NCBI GenBank assembly: GCA_009767595.1
Contig: VSDK01009724.1
Location: forward strand, 335,927-399,926
Origin: Symbiodinium kawagutii
Lineage: Eukaryota; Sar; Dinophyceae; Suessiales; Symbiodiniaceae
Length of the DNA: 64,000 nt
Direction: 5' to 3'
Shown: positions 10,084-20,947 of the stretch, piece after piece
Layout: each line of letters begins with the position of its first letter
How positions within the stretch are numbered: position 1 is the first letter of the stretch
Translations under genes and position numbers: made by a program
The notes under the pieces: generated by a model
Told to the model about the DNA's origin: nothing
Databases searched by the model: none
Seen by the model: only the letters and a program-made list of their open reading frames with translations

Positions 10084-10422
10084 AAGAGCAACAGAAGTAC
10101 CAAAGAAAAAGCACCAAACAACGGCATATCCATGAGACCGCTCTGCTACTAGCTTCGTCTCCCTGCCGCTCTCGCATCTTGTCACAGTTGGTTTGTAGGG
10201 AACTAGTGGTAAACCATAGTGGATCATGGTTCGTCAATGGTCGTGACGGTTGATCGACAACATTTCACCGGGACTGGGATTGACCCTTTTTGGGTGTTGC
10301 TGAGGTCCTTTGAAGCCACACTCCCAAGCCATAGCAGGATGCACTTCGAGGTTGGAAGTTTCATTGCGACTGTTGGTGAGCTTACAAACTGAAGATGCAA
10401 AGTTTGATCAGTTGGCTGCGCG

Positions 10423-10611
10423 TCAAAGCCCTGTACTGCTGTGATCCAACATCCCCCAAATCACCAGTGTCCAGCTGTTGGAGCGTTCATCCATCTTTCG
10501 GGGTTGGTTTTGACCCTTTCGAACAGCCAGTTTGATGCTCCTTTCATCCCCTTTCAACGAATTTCTACCGGCAGATCCATCTTGGAAAGGACTCCATGTC
10601 GGTTGGTTTCC
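10423..10611 (-). CDS. Candidate terminal exon, unknown
   Basis: Minus strand. A strong acceptor (GATCTGGTCTGCCAG|G) is followed in phase 0 by GNQPTWSPFQDGSAGRNSLK, GDERSIKLAVRKGQNQPRKM and DERSNSWTLVIWGMLDHSST, GL, TGA. 62 residues, hydrophilic and basic. The plus strand is also open across this block, but its codon pattern is weaker. Confidence 0.48.
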   Translation of the reverse strand, partial: GNQPTWSPFQDGSAGRNSLKGDERSIKLAVRKGQNQPRKMDERSNSWTLVIWGMLDHSSTGL

Positions 10612-10790
10612 CTGGCAGACCAGATCGCTTGGGGCCAGCGGGCACCACCAATTATAAGTCCATAGAAACACCGAGCCATGGCGGATTCTAACTCGATCCT
10701 CATCTCTTTGTTCCCCTGCAAGGGTCACCCCACCGGCGCAACTCCAGGAACAGGTCGTTAAGCATCCCTAGGACACACCGACGAACCAGC

Positions 10791-10994
10791 TTGGAAGACT
10801 TCCGACGTTACCGCCGCAAGGGGCTCCACGCGTTTCGGGTGGACTGCAGGTTTGTCAGATATGGTTCCGGCGCGACTTGCAACTCCTGTGCTCGGGTAGG
10901 CCTTCCGAATCCCAAAGCCTTGGTGATAACCAGTAGTGACTCACGGGTGTGGGTGCATGTTGCATATGCAATTCATGGGCCTATGAATATCTGA
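10791..10994 (+). CDS. Candidate coding segment, unknown
   Basis: Open frame without an ATG at its 5' end; reads EDFRRYRRKGLHAFRVDCRF, VRYGSGATCNSCARVGLPNP and onward to TGA. A donor-like CTGCAG|GTTTGT lies inside, so the coding part may end there. The arginine-rich start and paired cysteines could suggest nucleic-acid binding, but no motif is clear. Confidence 0.33.
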   Translation: MEDFRRYRRKGLHAFRVDCRFVRYGSGATCNSCARVGLPNPKALVITSSDSRVWVHVAYAIHGPMNI

Positions 10995-10999
10995 CTGCT

Positions 11000-11330
11000 G
11001 CGAAACAATTATATACAAGCAACACTTGCAGCGGGAGCAACAATATCTTCAGCCACAGCAACCACAAGAAACAACGATGGCACCCAACGCCAACAAGAAC
11101 AACAATCGATGAACAATCAACAAGAATAAACATAATATAGCAACTAGAACACAAAAACACTAGCCTGTGACCATATCAAGAAACACAGACCAGCATCAAC
11201 CGAGGACGACAACAAGACCAAACATCGTGCAAAGAACAACAACGAAAAACAGCAATCATCAACAAGCAAGCAAAAACAGCAGTGACGACAAAAACAAAAG
11301 CAATAATCAAGGCACCAGCAAAATGGATAA
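11000..11330 (+). repeat. CAA/AAC-rich, T-poor tract
   Basis: Very low T on the plus strand; rich in AACAACAA, AGCAACAAG and CAAGAAC words. The reverse strand therefore translates to long hydrophobic runs that should not be read as membrane proteins. Similar tracts lie at 27.83-28.22 and 61.23-61.65 kb. Confidence 0.7.
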
Positions 11331-11500
11331 CACCTGTAACCATAAGAACGGTTGCTCCTCTCTTCGCCAGGCTTGCCAACACGGCAGTCTCGCTCTTTCG
11401 TTTTCCCGCCAAGAGACCGCAGCAGGCAGACCAGCAAAACAGGTCCCGCAAGTCCACTCTCGCTATGCTGACACACAAGGACGAATCAATTGCTTAGGAG
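11331..11500 (+). CDS. Weak exon candidate beside the AC-rich tract
   Basis: A GC-richer block with frame TIRTVAPLFARLANTAVSLF, RFPAKRPQQADQQ and onward, stop near 11497. Its neighbour is low complexity, so this could be chance. Confidence 0.22.
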
Positions 11501-12870
11501 AGAATTCAAAATGTACACCATACCCGTGTATCCACGCACATCTGCATATGCATGTGCGTGTGCGCATATGTCCTCATATTGTGAATTTGAGCTGGCCTGT
11601 GCACAGTCTGCATGTACTAGCGTCATCTAGGGTCCAATGACATAGGTTCTGGACCACTTGGTTTTGCGCACATATAATCACATGACATGATTACAAACAT
11701 AGCCACACTCCTTACACGGCTATTTGGGCGACTGCTTCGACTACCAGTGCGTTACACTGCTGATGCTGGTCTTACCTTATTAATATAGCACTCAAAGGAG
11801 AAGTAGTTCGACACAAAAACAAGAAATATCACAACGGGTTGTATACTTAGCCTATCAGCGTTTCTTGAAGGCATTCAAACAGCCACCACAATGACCGAAC
11901 ATGGGACACCAATTGCAGGCACAGTATTGCCACAGTAAGAACATGGCTAAAGGATGGCAACCAACATATAGAGATACTACTACCAACATCTACCAACTAG
12001 ATTGTTGCTATATTGTAACTATTTCTATAGACAAAAAGTACCAGAAGCGAGCCAGCTTTCCTCTCAATTCAAGGGGACCCAGACGGACATTGCCAGAACC
12101 AGCCATGGCATAATGAGAAGATCTATGCTTCCACATACAAAATGTGCTGCCGGAGATATGAGAAAACAACAACAACCACAACAACAACGCTACTGCACAT
12201 GTAAAGCCACAGTGTTTTATCTGATGTGTGTTCACAGCATTGTCTCTAGCAGGTAGACTTGCGAGACCATGTTAGTAACGCTCAGCTACCTCATGTTCAG
12301 CATGTAATTCCGGTTAGCGGTTTCAGTTTTTGCTCTAAAAAATTGCAGTGGCAAAGTGTTTCATCCGCAAAAGGATCTCATGGGCCATTGGGGATGTCTG
12401 CGCTGCAGCAAATAATTTGCACAAGTCGTAGTTCTACTGGTCTGCTTAGTATGGTCTCGAAAAAATATAGGAACAATACTAAGTAGATCATGCTTGAAAC
12501 AACCCTCAAAACCGATAGCCATGTTCTTCTGGTCGGGATTCCTTTTGGATTCCCTGAAATGGATTAACAATCAACCAAGGGTCCTGGCTACGAATCCAAG
12601 TTGGTGCGCGCCATGTTGCTTTACGATTACCATGATGCTGACCCGGCTAATGACAGTTGAACGGTACAACACACTGCAGCAAGAGACAAACAGCAAGCAC
12701 TTCTCTCTCGTGGATTCCCGTTAAGCAAAAGTTCAACAGGCAACTGGCGGCTATTTGAAGCATCGTTGATCCATCAGCTGTTTGATGTTTGTTGCCGTAA
12801 GCACCTTCGTACTGTCCCAGACACAATGATATCGACAAGTTTATGGGTCTATATGGGTAGGTGCATAGTA
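11501..12870. other. Mixed noncoding region
   Basis: No well-supported gene. A few open frames under 80 codons on either strand (for example 12494-12724 plus) lack splice or codon support. CATATGCATGTGCGTGTGCG-type dinucleotide words occur at 11540-11570. Confidence 0.35.
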
Positions 12871-12874
12871 CGGT

Positions 12875-13132
12875 ATGGTTTCAACAAACGCAAAGATGCA
12901 GCAAAATATCATCTCTCCACTCGAGTGTTTCCCGGATCCAAATTCAACACTTCTTGGGGAAACCATTCTGTGGCCTGTGGGGCCCCCTAGTGATAAGCTG
13001 GTTAAGCCAAGTCACAAACTATGGTCTACCAACAAGTGTAGCAGGTGGAGGGTTGCCATGGGTTGCCACTCCTACCCGCCTATCCAAACTGTGAAATTTT
13101 CAAAATTGGATGCGCCCAACTGCGAAGGCTAA
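12875..13132 (+). CDS. Weak candidate ORF, 85 codons
   Basis: ATG-started frame containing PLECFPDPNSTLLGETILWP. Codon pattern is mildly coding-like. No motif and no neighbour to support it. Confidence 0.25.
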   Translation: MVSTNAKMQQNIISPLECFPDPNSTLLGETILWPVGPPSDKLVKPSHKLWSTNKCSRWRVAMGCHSYPPIQTVKFSKLDAPNCEG

Positions 13133-13938
13133 TGGTTTTCAAGACTGCGAGTTCGGTCGTGGGGGGATGAGCTAGTAACCAGCCCCAACTCGGTGGATAT
13201 GGTAGTGTCCATCAATGATGGTAGCCCGCTCCGCAACAATTGACCAACACAGCTGTTAGACAGCTCCCGTCAAGGACTACCAGTTGACGGTGGAAACCAG
13301 CAACATTTATAACTCTGCATTTGGGTGTGTGTCTATTGGCCAAGCATCGGTACACTGTATTTTGCCCTACCAAGCAGGACTAAGCATCATCAATTCACAT
13401 TTTCAACAATTGAGAATCGACTAACCATCATCAATTCACTATTATCAACCATTTAGGATCAGCAAGTCAGCCTTACACATGATATAAATTAAACACATGG
13501 TCACTGAGGTGAGGCATTGAGGAAGGAATCTCACTGGCATTCCAAGCACACTTGGGACATATCGATGCACAGGTGCGTCTATGAAAGTGCTTAAAGGATT
13601 AGGTTACTTGTGGCTACCATGACTAGCAATGACTACTACAGTGTCAAGAATGGTTAGTGAATGGTTCATAATGGTTGATGAGAACAGGGAAACCTTAAGG
13701 GACAATCATCTGCGCCTTCACAACTTAACTCGTCGATTGTATCACAAAATCACACGTACTCATGACAAGTTGCATTCTTCATGGTTATGACAAATTGCTC
13801 CACCGTTGCAACTGCAACCGCAATCGGCTAGCACTGTTCCGTGGAGCCCTGTTCCGTGGAGACACTGGTAGGCAGAAAGGTGGACTCAAAGTCGAATATA
13901 AGCCACAAGCCACAGTATTGATGTCATCATTAGTCTGA

Positions 13939-13970
13939 GATATATATGTATATATATATATATATATATG
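13939..13970. repeat. TA microsatellite
   Basis: A nearly pure TA run, followed after 30 bp by a second TA run at about 14007-14022. Confidence 0.85.
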
Positions 13971-14079
13971 TACACACATTCTGAATCATACTAGTCATAT
14001 GTAGATTATATATATATATATACACATATATCTTAAGTTTTCCAAGTCTGAATAAGTCTGCAGAAGCTTGGCACACCTT

Positions 14080-14256
14080 TCAGCCCAGTAGAAGCCGCAG
14101 CTGTCCACACTTTGCGAAGAAACTGCCGTGGTGGCCGTGGTCAGCTGTCGCGATGTGCGTGACTCGTGGTGATCGTCGCGACCTCTGTCTGCGACGTGGC
14201 AGAAGTGCGCTAAACGACTCGGGGGGGTCGATCTCCAGGTGGGAGAAAGGATGGTT
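14080..14256 (-). CDS. Candidate terminal exon, basic protein
   Basis: Minus strand. After the acceptor-like GACTTGAGCAG, phase 0 reads NHPFSHLEIDPPESFSALLP, RRRQRSRRSPRVTHIATADH, GHHGSFFAKCGQLRLLLG, TGA. Strong GC3. The Arg-rich centre could be a nuclear or nucleolar signal (inference). Another frame on this strand is also open. Confidence 0.38.
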   Translation of the reverse strand, partial: NHPFSHLEIDPPESFSALLPRRRQRSRRSPRVTHIATADHGHHGSFFAKCGQLRLLLG

Positions 14257-14294
14257 CTGCTCAAGTCGCGGGTATCATTATAACTTGTATTGGG

Positions 14295-14376
14295 GGGGTA
14301 TCATTACAGTGGCTTATATTAAGTTATATTGAGCTTAAGCCACTTATATTGGTGGGGTATCATTACAGTGGCTTAA
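14295..14376 (+). repeat. Short direct duplication
   Basis: GGGGTATCATTACAGTGGCT occurs twice (about 14295 and 14354), with a third partial GGTATCATTA at 14270. CTTATATT linkers separate them. Confidence 0.75.
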
Positions 14377-14473
14377 GCTAAAGAAGGATATCATGATTGC
14401 AATGTGTAACGATAGGTTAATGAAAGTTATATAATAATGTGGGATGATAACTAACAAGTTAAACAACTGTACA

Positions 14474-14580
14474 GGGTGGTTTCTTCAGCATAGGGTACGC
14501 AAAAAAAATGGACAGGTTATTGCTGTAAATGGTTCACAAAAGAATAAGAGCGGGGAACACCCCTATTTTGAGAAACACCT
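14474..14580 (+). mobile_element. Family B element
   Basis: Left TIR GGGTGGTTTCTTCAGCATAG, right TIR CCCCTATTTTGAGAAACACC. Interior AAATGGTTCACAAAAG resembles the 16.1-kb and 25.9-kb copies. Confidence 0.75.
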
Positions 14581-14584
14581 GTAT

Positions 14585-14674
14585 ATGGGGGGTTCGTTCT
14601 TACAATGGGGAACCCCAAAATGGACGGTTTTGGATGAGTTGGGGGTCCCATGTGTTGAGAAGCCAACAAAAGAA
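14585..14674 (+). mobile_element. Possible eroded family B copy
   Basis: Directly abuts the previous element. GTTCGTTCTTACAATGGGGA and GGGGGTCCCATGTGTTGAGA mirror B arms with several mismatches. Tandem insertion or a decayed nested copy. Confidence 0.4.
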
Positions 14675-15059
14675 AACAAATGTACGTACTGTAAGATAAA
14701 AGTACAAAGACGAGGGCAAACCATGGCAAACAATGGCAAACCTGAAACAATCCCAAAGCCCGTGACATTTTGGGAGAAATTCCAAAAGCTTTGAGGGTAT
14801 GGGTTACCCTCATGGTTTCAGAAACTGCCAGCTCCATTGGGTGGTGTCACAAGACTATATCCATCTCACATAGCAACAGGCTCGTGACAGGGCTTGGTTG
14901 TCTCTTATTTACGAGGCAAACTGACCCGCTCTTTACATTACACAAGGTTCATTGAGTACACCAGGTTCCGTTCTGTTGAGCACTTGTGGAGTTAAGGGAG
15001 CATCTTCCCATATCACCAGTGCACAGTATCTGCATATAGCTTGACTACTTTTTATTGCG

Positions 15060-15338
15060 TTGTTTAATGCTGAAACACAAATATTACCTTGCATGAACTG
15101 CCCACTGGGAGACCTGGAGCGTTCCGCGGGGCCGATGCGGGAAACTGGATCCAGCAGAAACTCGAATGGTCTGCAAGTTCAGCAGCTGTTCATTCTCACT
15201 AGCAAAATGACCATCATAATCTTGGTGGCTTCTAGATCCCTTGCTAAAATTCAAACTTTTAGTGAGCAGACACCTAATAGACTAGTAGATGTTCCAGGCA
15301 CAAACATTTGTGAGAAAACACATGAATATCTAAGCTGA
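15060..15338 (+). CDS. Weak candidate coding segment
   Basis: An open frame of 92 codons without an ATG at its 5' end. Early part: PCMNCPLGDLERSAGPMRET. Ends TAA. Nothing recognised. Confidence 0.28.
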   Translation: MFNAETQILPCMNCPLGDLERSAGPMRETGSSRNSNGLQVQQLFILTSKMTIIILVASRSLAKIQTFSEQTPNRLVDVPGTNICEKTHEYLS

Positions 15339-15339
15339 A

Positions 15340-16138
15340 ATGAAATGAAATGAATCGGATCTGGGATGGATGGATCCAAGTCATAACACATTAGAACAAC
15401 AAACCAAACTGTAAATTGGTTATTTGGAATATGATAGTATGAAATGGAATTCTACTCTGTCTCAAATTATGTCTGCAGCAAAATCAAATAACATGAATGA
15501 ATTGAGTCATTGAGGGGGTGTTGTCCTATGATGAACTTTGTCCAACTGCTTGTTGAAAACAAAACAATAGCTGGTAAACTCGGCAGTGAAGATGTGTCCT
15601 ACATTTTCGGTTCATAATCCTGACGAAGGATCATTTTTTGATGGCGCTCAATCTGTAGAAGAGGTCTCGGATGAACAGGTAAACCACAAAACATGCGGTA
15701 AACTTTGGAACCTTGCCTTTGCAGTCACAATCAATAATTCCACAAAACCCTAGGCATGTTGATAAAGAAGGTATGCCTCGACCAGCATCATAACCTACTC
15801 AAGCACCTTCATTGACCGAATCTAGACAAGCATCCCAAATATGTTCCGCAAAAGGAAGAAAAGGACCAGCAGGTAACCATAGGCAATCACTGAGCTGAAG
15901 TATTTGAACAAACTAAGCGAACACAGGCAGAACAATTATCAAACATTTAGCCTCCCAGAGTACCACCCCAGTCTTTTCGAATGACTAGCAGTTACTGTGC
16001 CACCCGGTAGCAGAGAATTCATAGACCAACCACCACAAGCAATCAAGCAGCATTTCCAGTTGTTCTGGATACCTCAAGCAAATCTGAAAGGTATACTGTA
16101 GGCCAGAAACCAGTGAGGTACAGCAAGAAGGCCCAAAA
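15340..16138. other. Noncoding stretch
   Basis: AT-rich, with no supported gene or element. Confidence 0.4.
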
Positions 16139-16249
16139 TGGTGGTTTCTCAAAATGGGGGTACCCCACAAATGGTTTGGAAAATCAGAACTATAAATGGT
16201 TCATAAACTGCATGATAACTGGGGGGTCCCCTATTTTAAGAAACACTCC
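16139..16249 (+). mobile_element. Family B element
   Basis: Left TGGTGGTTTCTCAAAATGGG, right CCCCTATTTTAAGAAACACT. 111 bp. The inner GGGGGTACCCC / GGGGGGTCCCC signature is intact. Confidence 0.88.
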
Positions 16250-17318
16250 AAAATGATTAAGCATGATTACTACAACTGTAAAAATGTTGAGGGACCGTGC
16301 AGACCCTGAGACTAGCAGCAAGAATGACCAGGACAACAATGACCGATGAACTGACAAGAACATAGTAGTAGTTAATAATAGTAATAGTGGTAGCGGTAGT
16401 AGTAGTAGAAGAAGTTACGTGATGGAGATCATCTAAGGAATATCTGTTATGATTCGTGTCAAGTCATGGAATGAACAGCCAAGTAGGGTATGAGCAACAC
16501 CCAACGCTTGAAGAAGCAAGTCAAACTCTGAAGAAAAAGGCAACAAAAAAGCCAAATGTTATCAGGTTTATAAGAGCCTTTTAGAACCTTATGCTAGGGC
16601 AAAAAGTCCTATAGCCTATAGGCAATACCACATCTAAATATATAGATATATTATATATATATACAAACATCATGGATATATGACATTACTATAGAACTGT
16701 ATGTACTAAATGTAATTGCAAGAATGTGAATGCTTAAAATCAGCTGTTTCCGATTTGGTGGTCGATGCAGCCTTGAGAAGATGGGTATGGAAGAGGATCT
16801 GTACGTGTCCAAGAATTTCTGCGGAAGAAAGGAGTAGAAAAATCACAAAGCACAAAACATGCCTATGGTTGGAAAGTTAGCTTGTTCAAGCTTGGAAATC
16901 AAAAAACAGCTCAGACGGATGAACAAAGTGCTATTAGAGTTTACACGAATGCTCACACCATTTCCGACATGAACCTAAAAGAAAGGATTGAATGGACTAC
17001 CATACTATACCTATCATGATGAATGTGAATCTACCTTGTGCGTTACATGATCCTTCATAGACTGTACAATAATCATATTTCAAAAAGCAGCACCAAAAGG
17101 AAAACTTGGCGATGTGATATCGTTAGATCTCGTGACAATTTCAAATGATGTTCTTGTCTAACTGCAATAACTGCTGCTTTCCAATTGCCCTATCTGTTCG
17201 GTTCCGCCGCTGGGACAGGACATGTCCTTGTGATCTGTGAGATTCAGCGGAGCAGTGACAAACATCATGCGATTTCATGTGACTTCTCCAGCCATGAGAA
17301 AACCTCACTTCAGAACAG
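16250..17318. other. Noncoding stretch with TAG repeat
   Basis: A TAG/GTA trinucleotide tract at 16363-16415, TA-rich words at 16638-16664, and no supported gene. Confidence 0.45.
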
Positions 17319-17429
17319 ATCATGGCCGCCTTGTCATGCGGACACCGGTGGCACGTGGAGAGCCAAGCTGATCTGCCAAGCGGTGAAGCGGATACCGTCG
17401 TTAGGCCTTCACCGTACAGGCGGAAGTAA
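17319..17429 (+). CDS. Candidate terminal exon, unknown
   Basis: After ACTTCAGAACAG, phase 0 reads IMAALSCGHRWHVESQADLP, SGEADTVVRPSPYRRK, TAA. 36 residues with strong GC3 against AT-rich flanks. A real exon is plausible but no family is recognised. Confidence 0.38.
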   Translation: MMAALSCGHRWHVESQADLPSGEADTVVRPSPYRRK

Positions 17430-17439
17430 ATGATCTCAG

Positions 17440-17555
17440 AATCTAAAGGGAGATTGAATGATCTAAACGGATGATCATGAATTAAAGGATGAATTGAACC
17501 TGTAGAATGATCTGAATTGAATGTTTAGATCATGATCTAACCGGAGATCGAATGT
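17440..17555. repeat. Degenerate GATCTAAACGGAGATCGAATG repeat
   Basis: Imperfect units around GGAGATTGAATGATCTAAAC repeat and partly invert (GATCATGATCTAACCGGAGA). Confidence 0.45.
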
Positions 17556-17668
17556 AAACCGCTATGGTTGTCGACAAACACAGGAATCTCCCAAACATCA
17601 TTGGCATTTCCCATGACACAGCGGATGGTACAAGCCCCAAAACTAAACTGATTGTTGGAATTACCGAT

Positions 17669-17779
17669 ATGGTGGTTTCTCAAAATAAGTGACTCTCAGG
17701 CATCATCCGGTTTATTAATCTTTTCTAGTAGTAATAAATTACCAATTTTTGGGATCCTCCTATTTTGAGAAACACCCAT
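17669..17779 (+). mobile_element. Family B element, near-perfect TIRs
   Basis: 18-bp TIRs (17669-17686 and 17762-17779) differ at one base: ATGGTGGTTTCTCAAAAT against ATGGGTGTTTCTCAAAAT. 111 bp, AT-rich interior. A good reference for the family ends. Confidence 0.92.
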
Positions 17780-18049
17780 GAGTAGTTGTTTAACCACTAT
17801 TGTTGGTCATTGTCCCTCATGATTAACCATTATTAACCATAGTTGCGAAATATTCTTCACCTTGTTGATTAACCATTATTCATCCATTCTTGTTGGTTCT
17901 TGACCCATAGAAAATCTTAGATATCGGTCATCTCATTGCCAAACTGGGTGGTCACTCTCTTCCACGGCCAGGACTAGGATCTCTTCCAAGTCCATGCCGT
18001 TATGGCATCCATTCAGCACCCCAAGTCACAAGGGTGGGTTCCCTATTTG

Positions 18050-18180
18050 TAGTGGATCATAGCCTATACAATCCCCATTATAACCACTACGATCCCCCTT
18101 TTAAACCATGAAAACAACTATAAACCACTACAATCCACTTTATAACCTCTATAATCCCCGATAAAACCATCGAAAATCCC
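18050..18180 (+). repeat. Degenerate ATAACCACTACAATCCCC array
   Basis: About five imperfect units of roughly 25 bp, for example TATAACCACTACGATCCCCC and TATAAACCACTACAATCCAC. Followed by a duplicated GGTACCACCATGGC (about 18202 and 18252). Confidence 0.6.
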
Positions 18181-18329
18181 AATGTTTTATGTCGGATACT
18201 AGGTACCACCATGGCTACGGACAATCCCCAATGAACATTGCCCTGCTTAAGGGGTACCACCATGGCCACTTCGCCATGATACGCCCGGTTTGCCTAGCCC
18301 AACGGATGGTTAGATTGGAGCACTGCCGT

Positions 18330-18453
18330 GATTTGGGACCCCCACAGGTATGGCTGGTTTAATACCATGGATGATCATTGTTGGATGACTTCAATGATCA
18401 CGATTGGATTATTTTAGGCTACCCCTATTTATCCTATTTTGAGAAACCACCAT
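18330..18453 (+). mobile_element. Family B right arm, truncated copy
   Basis: The intact right end ATTTTGAGAAACCACCAT (18436-18453) and GGGACCCCC on the left are present, but no left TIR is recognisable. Confidence 0.5.
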
Positions 18454-18742
18454 GTATGAATATTCACAGGGATTATGAATCTTTGTGGATCAGCACTGGA
18501 TGGTAATCGAATTGGTTCGTACTTGAACGTTGATCATATTGATTCCAATCATTGATGTATGACTACGCGAGATGAAAACGCGAAGGAAAAGTCAAGAGGT
18601 TTTTTGGCGGTTAGTCTGTTTCTGTCATCTAGTATCTAGTGAGAACATCTCTAGTTTCTTTGTAAAAAAGGGATCGAACCATTCTCAACCATATTATTAA
18701 CCATCATTATTAACCAAACTCACCATTGTCAAAACATTTCAG

Positions 18743-18826
18743 ATCAATGAAAATGCCAACCTACTGCAGTCACGTGAAGTCGCAGCCTCGGCGTTTGACA
18801 CTGGTCAGGCTGCTGCTTTCAGCTAG
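18743..18826 (+). CDS. Candidate terminal exon, unknown
   Basis: The acceptor AACATTTCAG is followed in phase 0 by INENANLLQSREVAASAFDT, GQAAAFS, TAG. Strong purine-first codon pattern. Too short to classify. Confidence 0.4.
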   Translation: MNENANLLQSREVAASAFDTGQAAAFS

Positions 18827-19284
18827 TGGAACTCGACGACTTGTTGCTATGGTGGAGAATATTTCACCACAGGGTACCGTAACATGGGGGGTAATGCCGG
18901 GTGCACTGACGATGAGTGAACGGCCAATAAAGGTTAATCAATGAAGGTTTAAGCACGGCCAACATTGACAAGTTTCTGACATGTTCTATATAGTGCTTAA
19001 TATAAATATTGTTGCCAACCCAGCAACATGCCTTGAATATATTGGGTTGATGGTGGGCTGAAAGTGGGATGATAGTTTCGATTAAGTAATTCAAACAACT
19101 TAACTACTGATGAAAACCACATGTACCCGCGGGTTCTCAGTGCTTGCTGCAGTGGCCGTTTGTGAACACATGATGAATAACTTCTCAACCATGCTTCATA
19201 AGCCATCCATTGTAACAAGTCATCAGGGTTGATGACAGTTCATGATGATGCATTTTGGATCAAATGGGACAAAGTCTATAGAGC

Positions 19285-19337
<53 letters not shown>
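19285..19337 (+). repeat. GATA tetranucleotide microsatellite
   Basis: Uninterrupted (ATAG)n of about 13 units. Confidence 0.97.
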
Positions 19338-19342
19338 ATACT

Positions 19343-19516
19343 TAAGATAAGATAAGATAAGATATGATAAGATAAGATAAGATACGATAAGATAAGATTA
19401 GATAAGATCAGATCAGATAAGACAAGATAAGATAAGATAAGATAAGATCAGATCAGATAAGACAAGATAAGATAAGATAAGATAGGATAGCATAGGATAA
19501 ATAGATAGATAGTGTG
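19343..19516 (+). repeat. GATAA pentanucleotide array
   Basis: Runs of AAGAT with variants GATCAGATCA and GACAAGAT. A block of about 40 bp (GATCAGATCAGATAAGACAA) is duplicated inside. Ends with a short return to ATAG. Confidence 0.95.
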
Positions 19517-19604
19517 CATGTATAAAACGTACAAAATGTAGTACACATTTACCTATACAAGTGTTCTAAACGATACGAATATGAACATCAATAGACCAAT
19601 AGAT

Positions 19605-19640
19605 GTAAATATATATATATAATTATATATATATATATCG
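19605..19640. repeat. TA microsatellite
   Basis: Two TA runs separated by AATT. Confidence 0.8.
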
Positions 19641-20148
19641 CTCGCTACCCCAAGTTCAGTTCATTCCAGTTCTGCGTGGTTGAAACAAACGTGACCGAAG
19701 AAATACTGGTAGCCCATGCATGGAACCCCTGAGCTGCCCATCGTTTCTGATAGCTCCAAACCAGCCTCAGGGTGAGTAATTCTTCTTCCTGAGAGATCTG
19801 CGATACTTAGTGAAAATCCCCAACCTAAACGAGTGAAAATCCCCAATCTAAACGAGTGTGTCGTTAAAATATGGCTATCCCCTCACTATATCCAGCATCT
19901 GACGTGGTGAGCCTCGGGGGGTAGTGATGCTTTGCGCAAATTCATTGCACAGCTATACAGCCGGTTCTCAGGAACTATTGCACGGATTACTACGCTGCTT
20001 GATTTTAGTCATGGCAATATTGGCAATTGACCAATTTCCTCATGCGTTTTGTGGCCCGAATTGATGGACAGAGCTTCCAAGAAATGATCTAAAGTCACGA
20101 GTGTTTGGTGTCGTCCGCGCTATGCAGCTGTGTAGAATCTTAATCTTC

Positions 20149-20241
20149 TTAGATGTTTTTTTCCAGGGAAATCGACCTGGGAAACCCTTATAATTCGTGG
20201 TTAAAACAGCTGGGTTCCCTGTAGATTTTCCCATCAGCCAG
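20149..20241 (-). mobile_element. Family D TIR element, copy 2
   Basis: Inverted relative to copy 1. AAATCGACCTGGGAAACCC lies on the left, and GGGTTCCCTGTAGATTTTCC with CATCAGCCAG on the right. The left tip carries a short insertion, so TIR pairing is best from about 20164. Confidence 0.65.
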
Positions 20242-20337
20242 GGATAATCTGTGACAATCAATTTCACTCGTATTCGTCTGTTCCAAAATTCACAACTTTG
20301 AGCCACAGCCATCTATTGTCGTGCAACGGACTTGTGA

Positions 20338-20601
20338 TTGAAAATTCCTTCGGTACTGTTTGTCTTCTTTCTCTTCCCGGAGCTGCAGAAAAACAACCGC
20401 AACCATCGTGAGCTATGGCAAGCTGCGAGAAATACTCAGTCTCTGGGCATAGTTTCCTCTGAGTCTTGGAACCTCCCTAAAGATTCATTATGGTTGATTC
20501 ATGGGAGGCATCCCTGCATTTGGGTACCCAAAGATTTGTCAAGGGCTTCGCCTTCTGCGCTGACATCACTGCAATGGGGAAAGGCTTACTACAGAGCTTG
20601 A
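20338..20601 (+). CDS. Candidate coding segment, 87 codons
   Basis: Frame with ELQKNNRNHRELWQAARNTQ, SLGIVSSESWNLPKDSLWLI, HGRHPCIWVPKDLSRASPSA and onward to TGA. Starts with a hydrophobic VLFVFFLFP that could be a signal anchor. The 5' codon is not ATG, so an exon is more likely than a whole gene. Confidence 0.4.
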   Translation: MKIPSVLFVFFLFPELQKNNRNHRELWQAARNTQSLGIVSSESWNLPKDSLWLIHGRHPCIWVPKDLSRASPSALTSLQWGKAYYRA

Positions 20602-20760
20602 GCACCTAGTATTGTACAATACTACCATGTTACTATTCATACTAGTATTGAGCTTGAGCACGATGTGGTAGTACTACTAACTACTTAGCATTCAAGCTAG
20701 TACTAGTAGTACTACCATATGGTGGTGTTGAATGGTAGTAGTTAGTGCACAATACCAATG
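20594..20760 (+). repeat. CTAGTACTA palindromic repeat cluster
   Basis: GAGCTTGAGCAC is duplicated (about 20596 and 20650). ACTAGTAGTACTACCA and inverted versions follow. Likely hairpin-forming. Confidence 0.6.
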
Positions 20761-20836
20761 CCACAACCAATTCTGCAATTCTCGGAATCAGCGCGGAGCA
20801 GATGCTAGTGCCACAACCTACTTCTACCGTACCTGC

Positions 20837-20947
20837 ATGGGTGTTTCTCAAAAAAAAGGAACCAAAAAATAGTTAGATTATCAAATATTTTAAATGGTAA
20901 ATATTGGATTGATTTGGGGGTACCCTCATTTTAAGAAACCACCACAT
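20837..20947 (+). mobile_element. Family B element
   Basis: Left ATGGGTGTTTCTCAAAAA, right CCCTCATTTTAAGAAACCAC, interior GATTTGGGGGTACCC. 111 bp. Confidence 0.87.
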
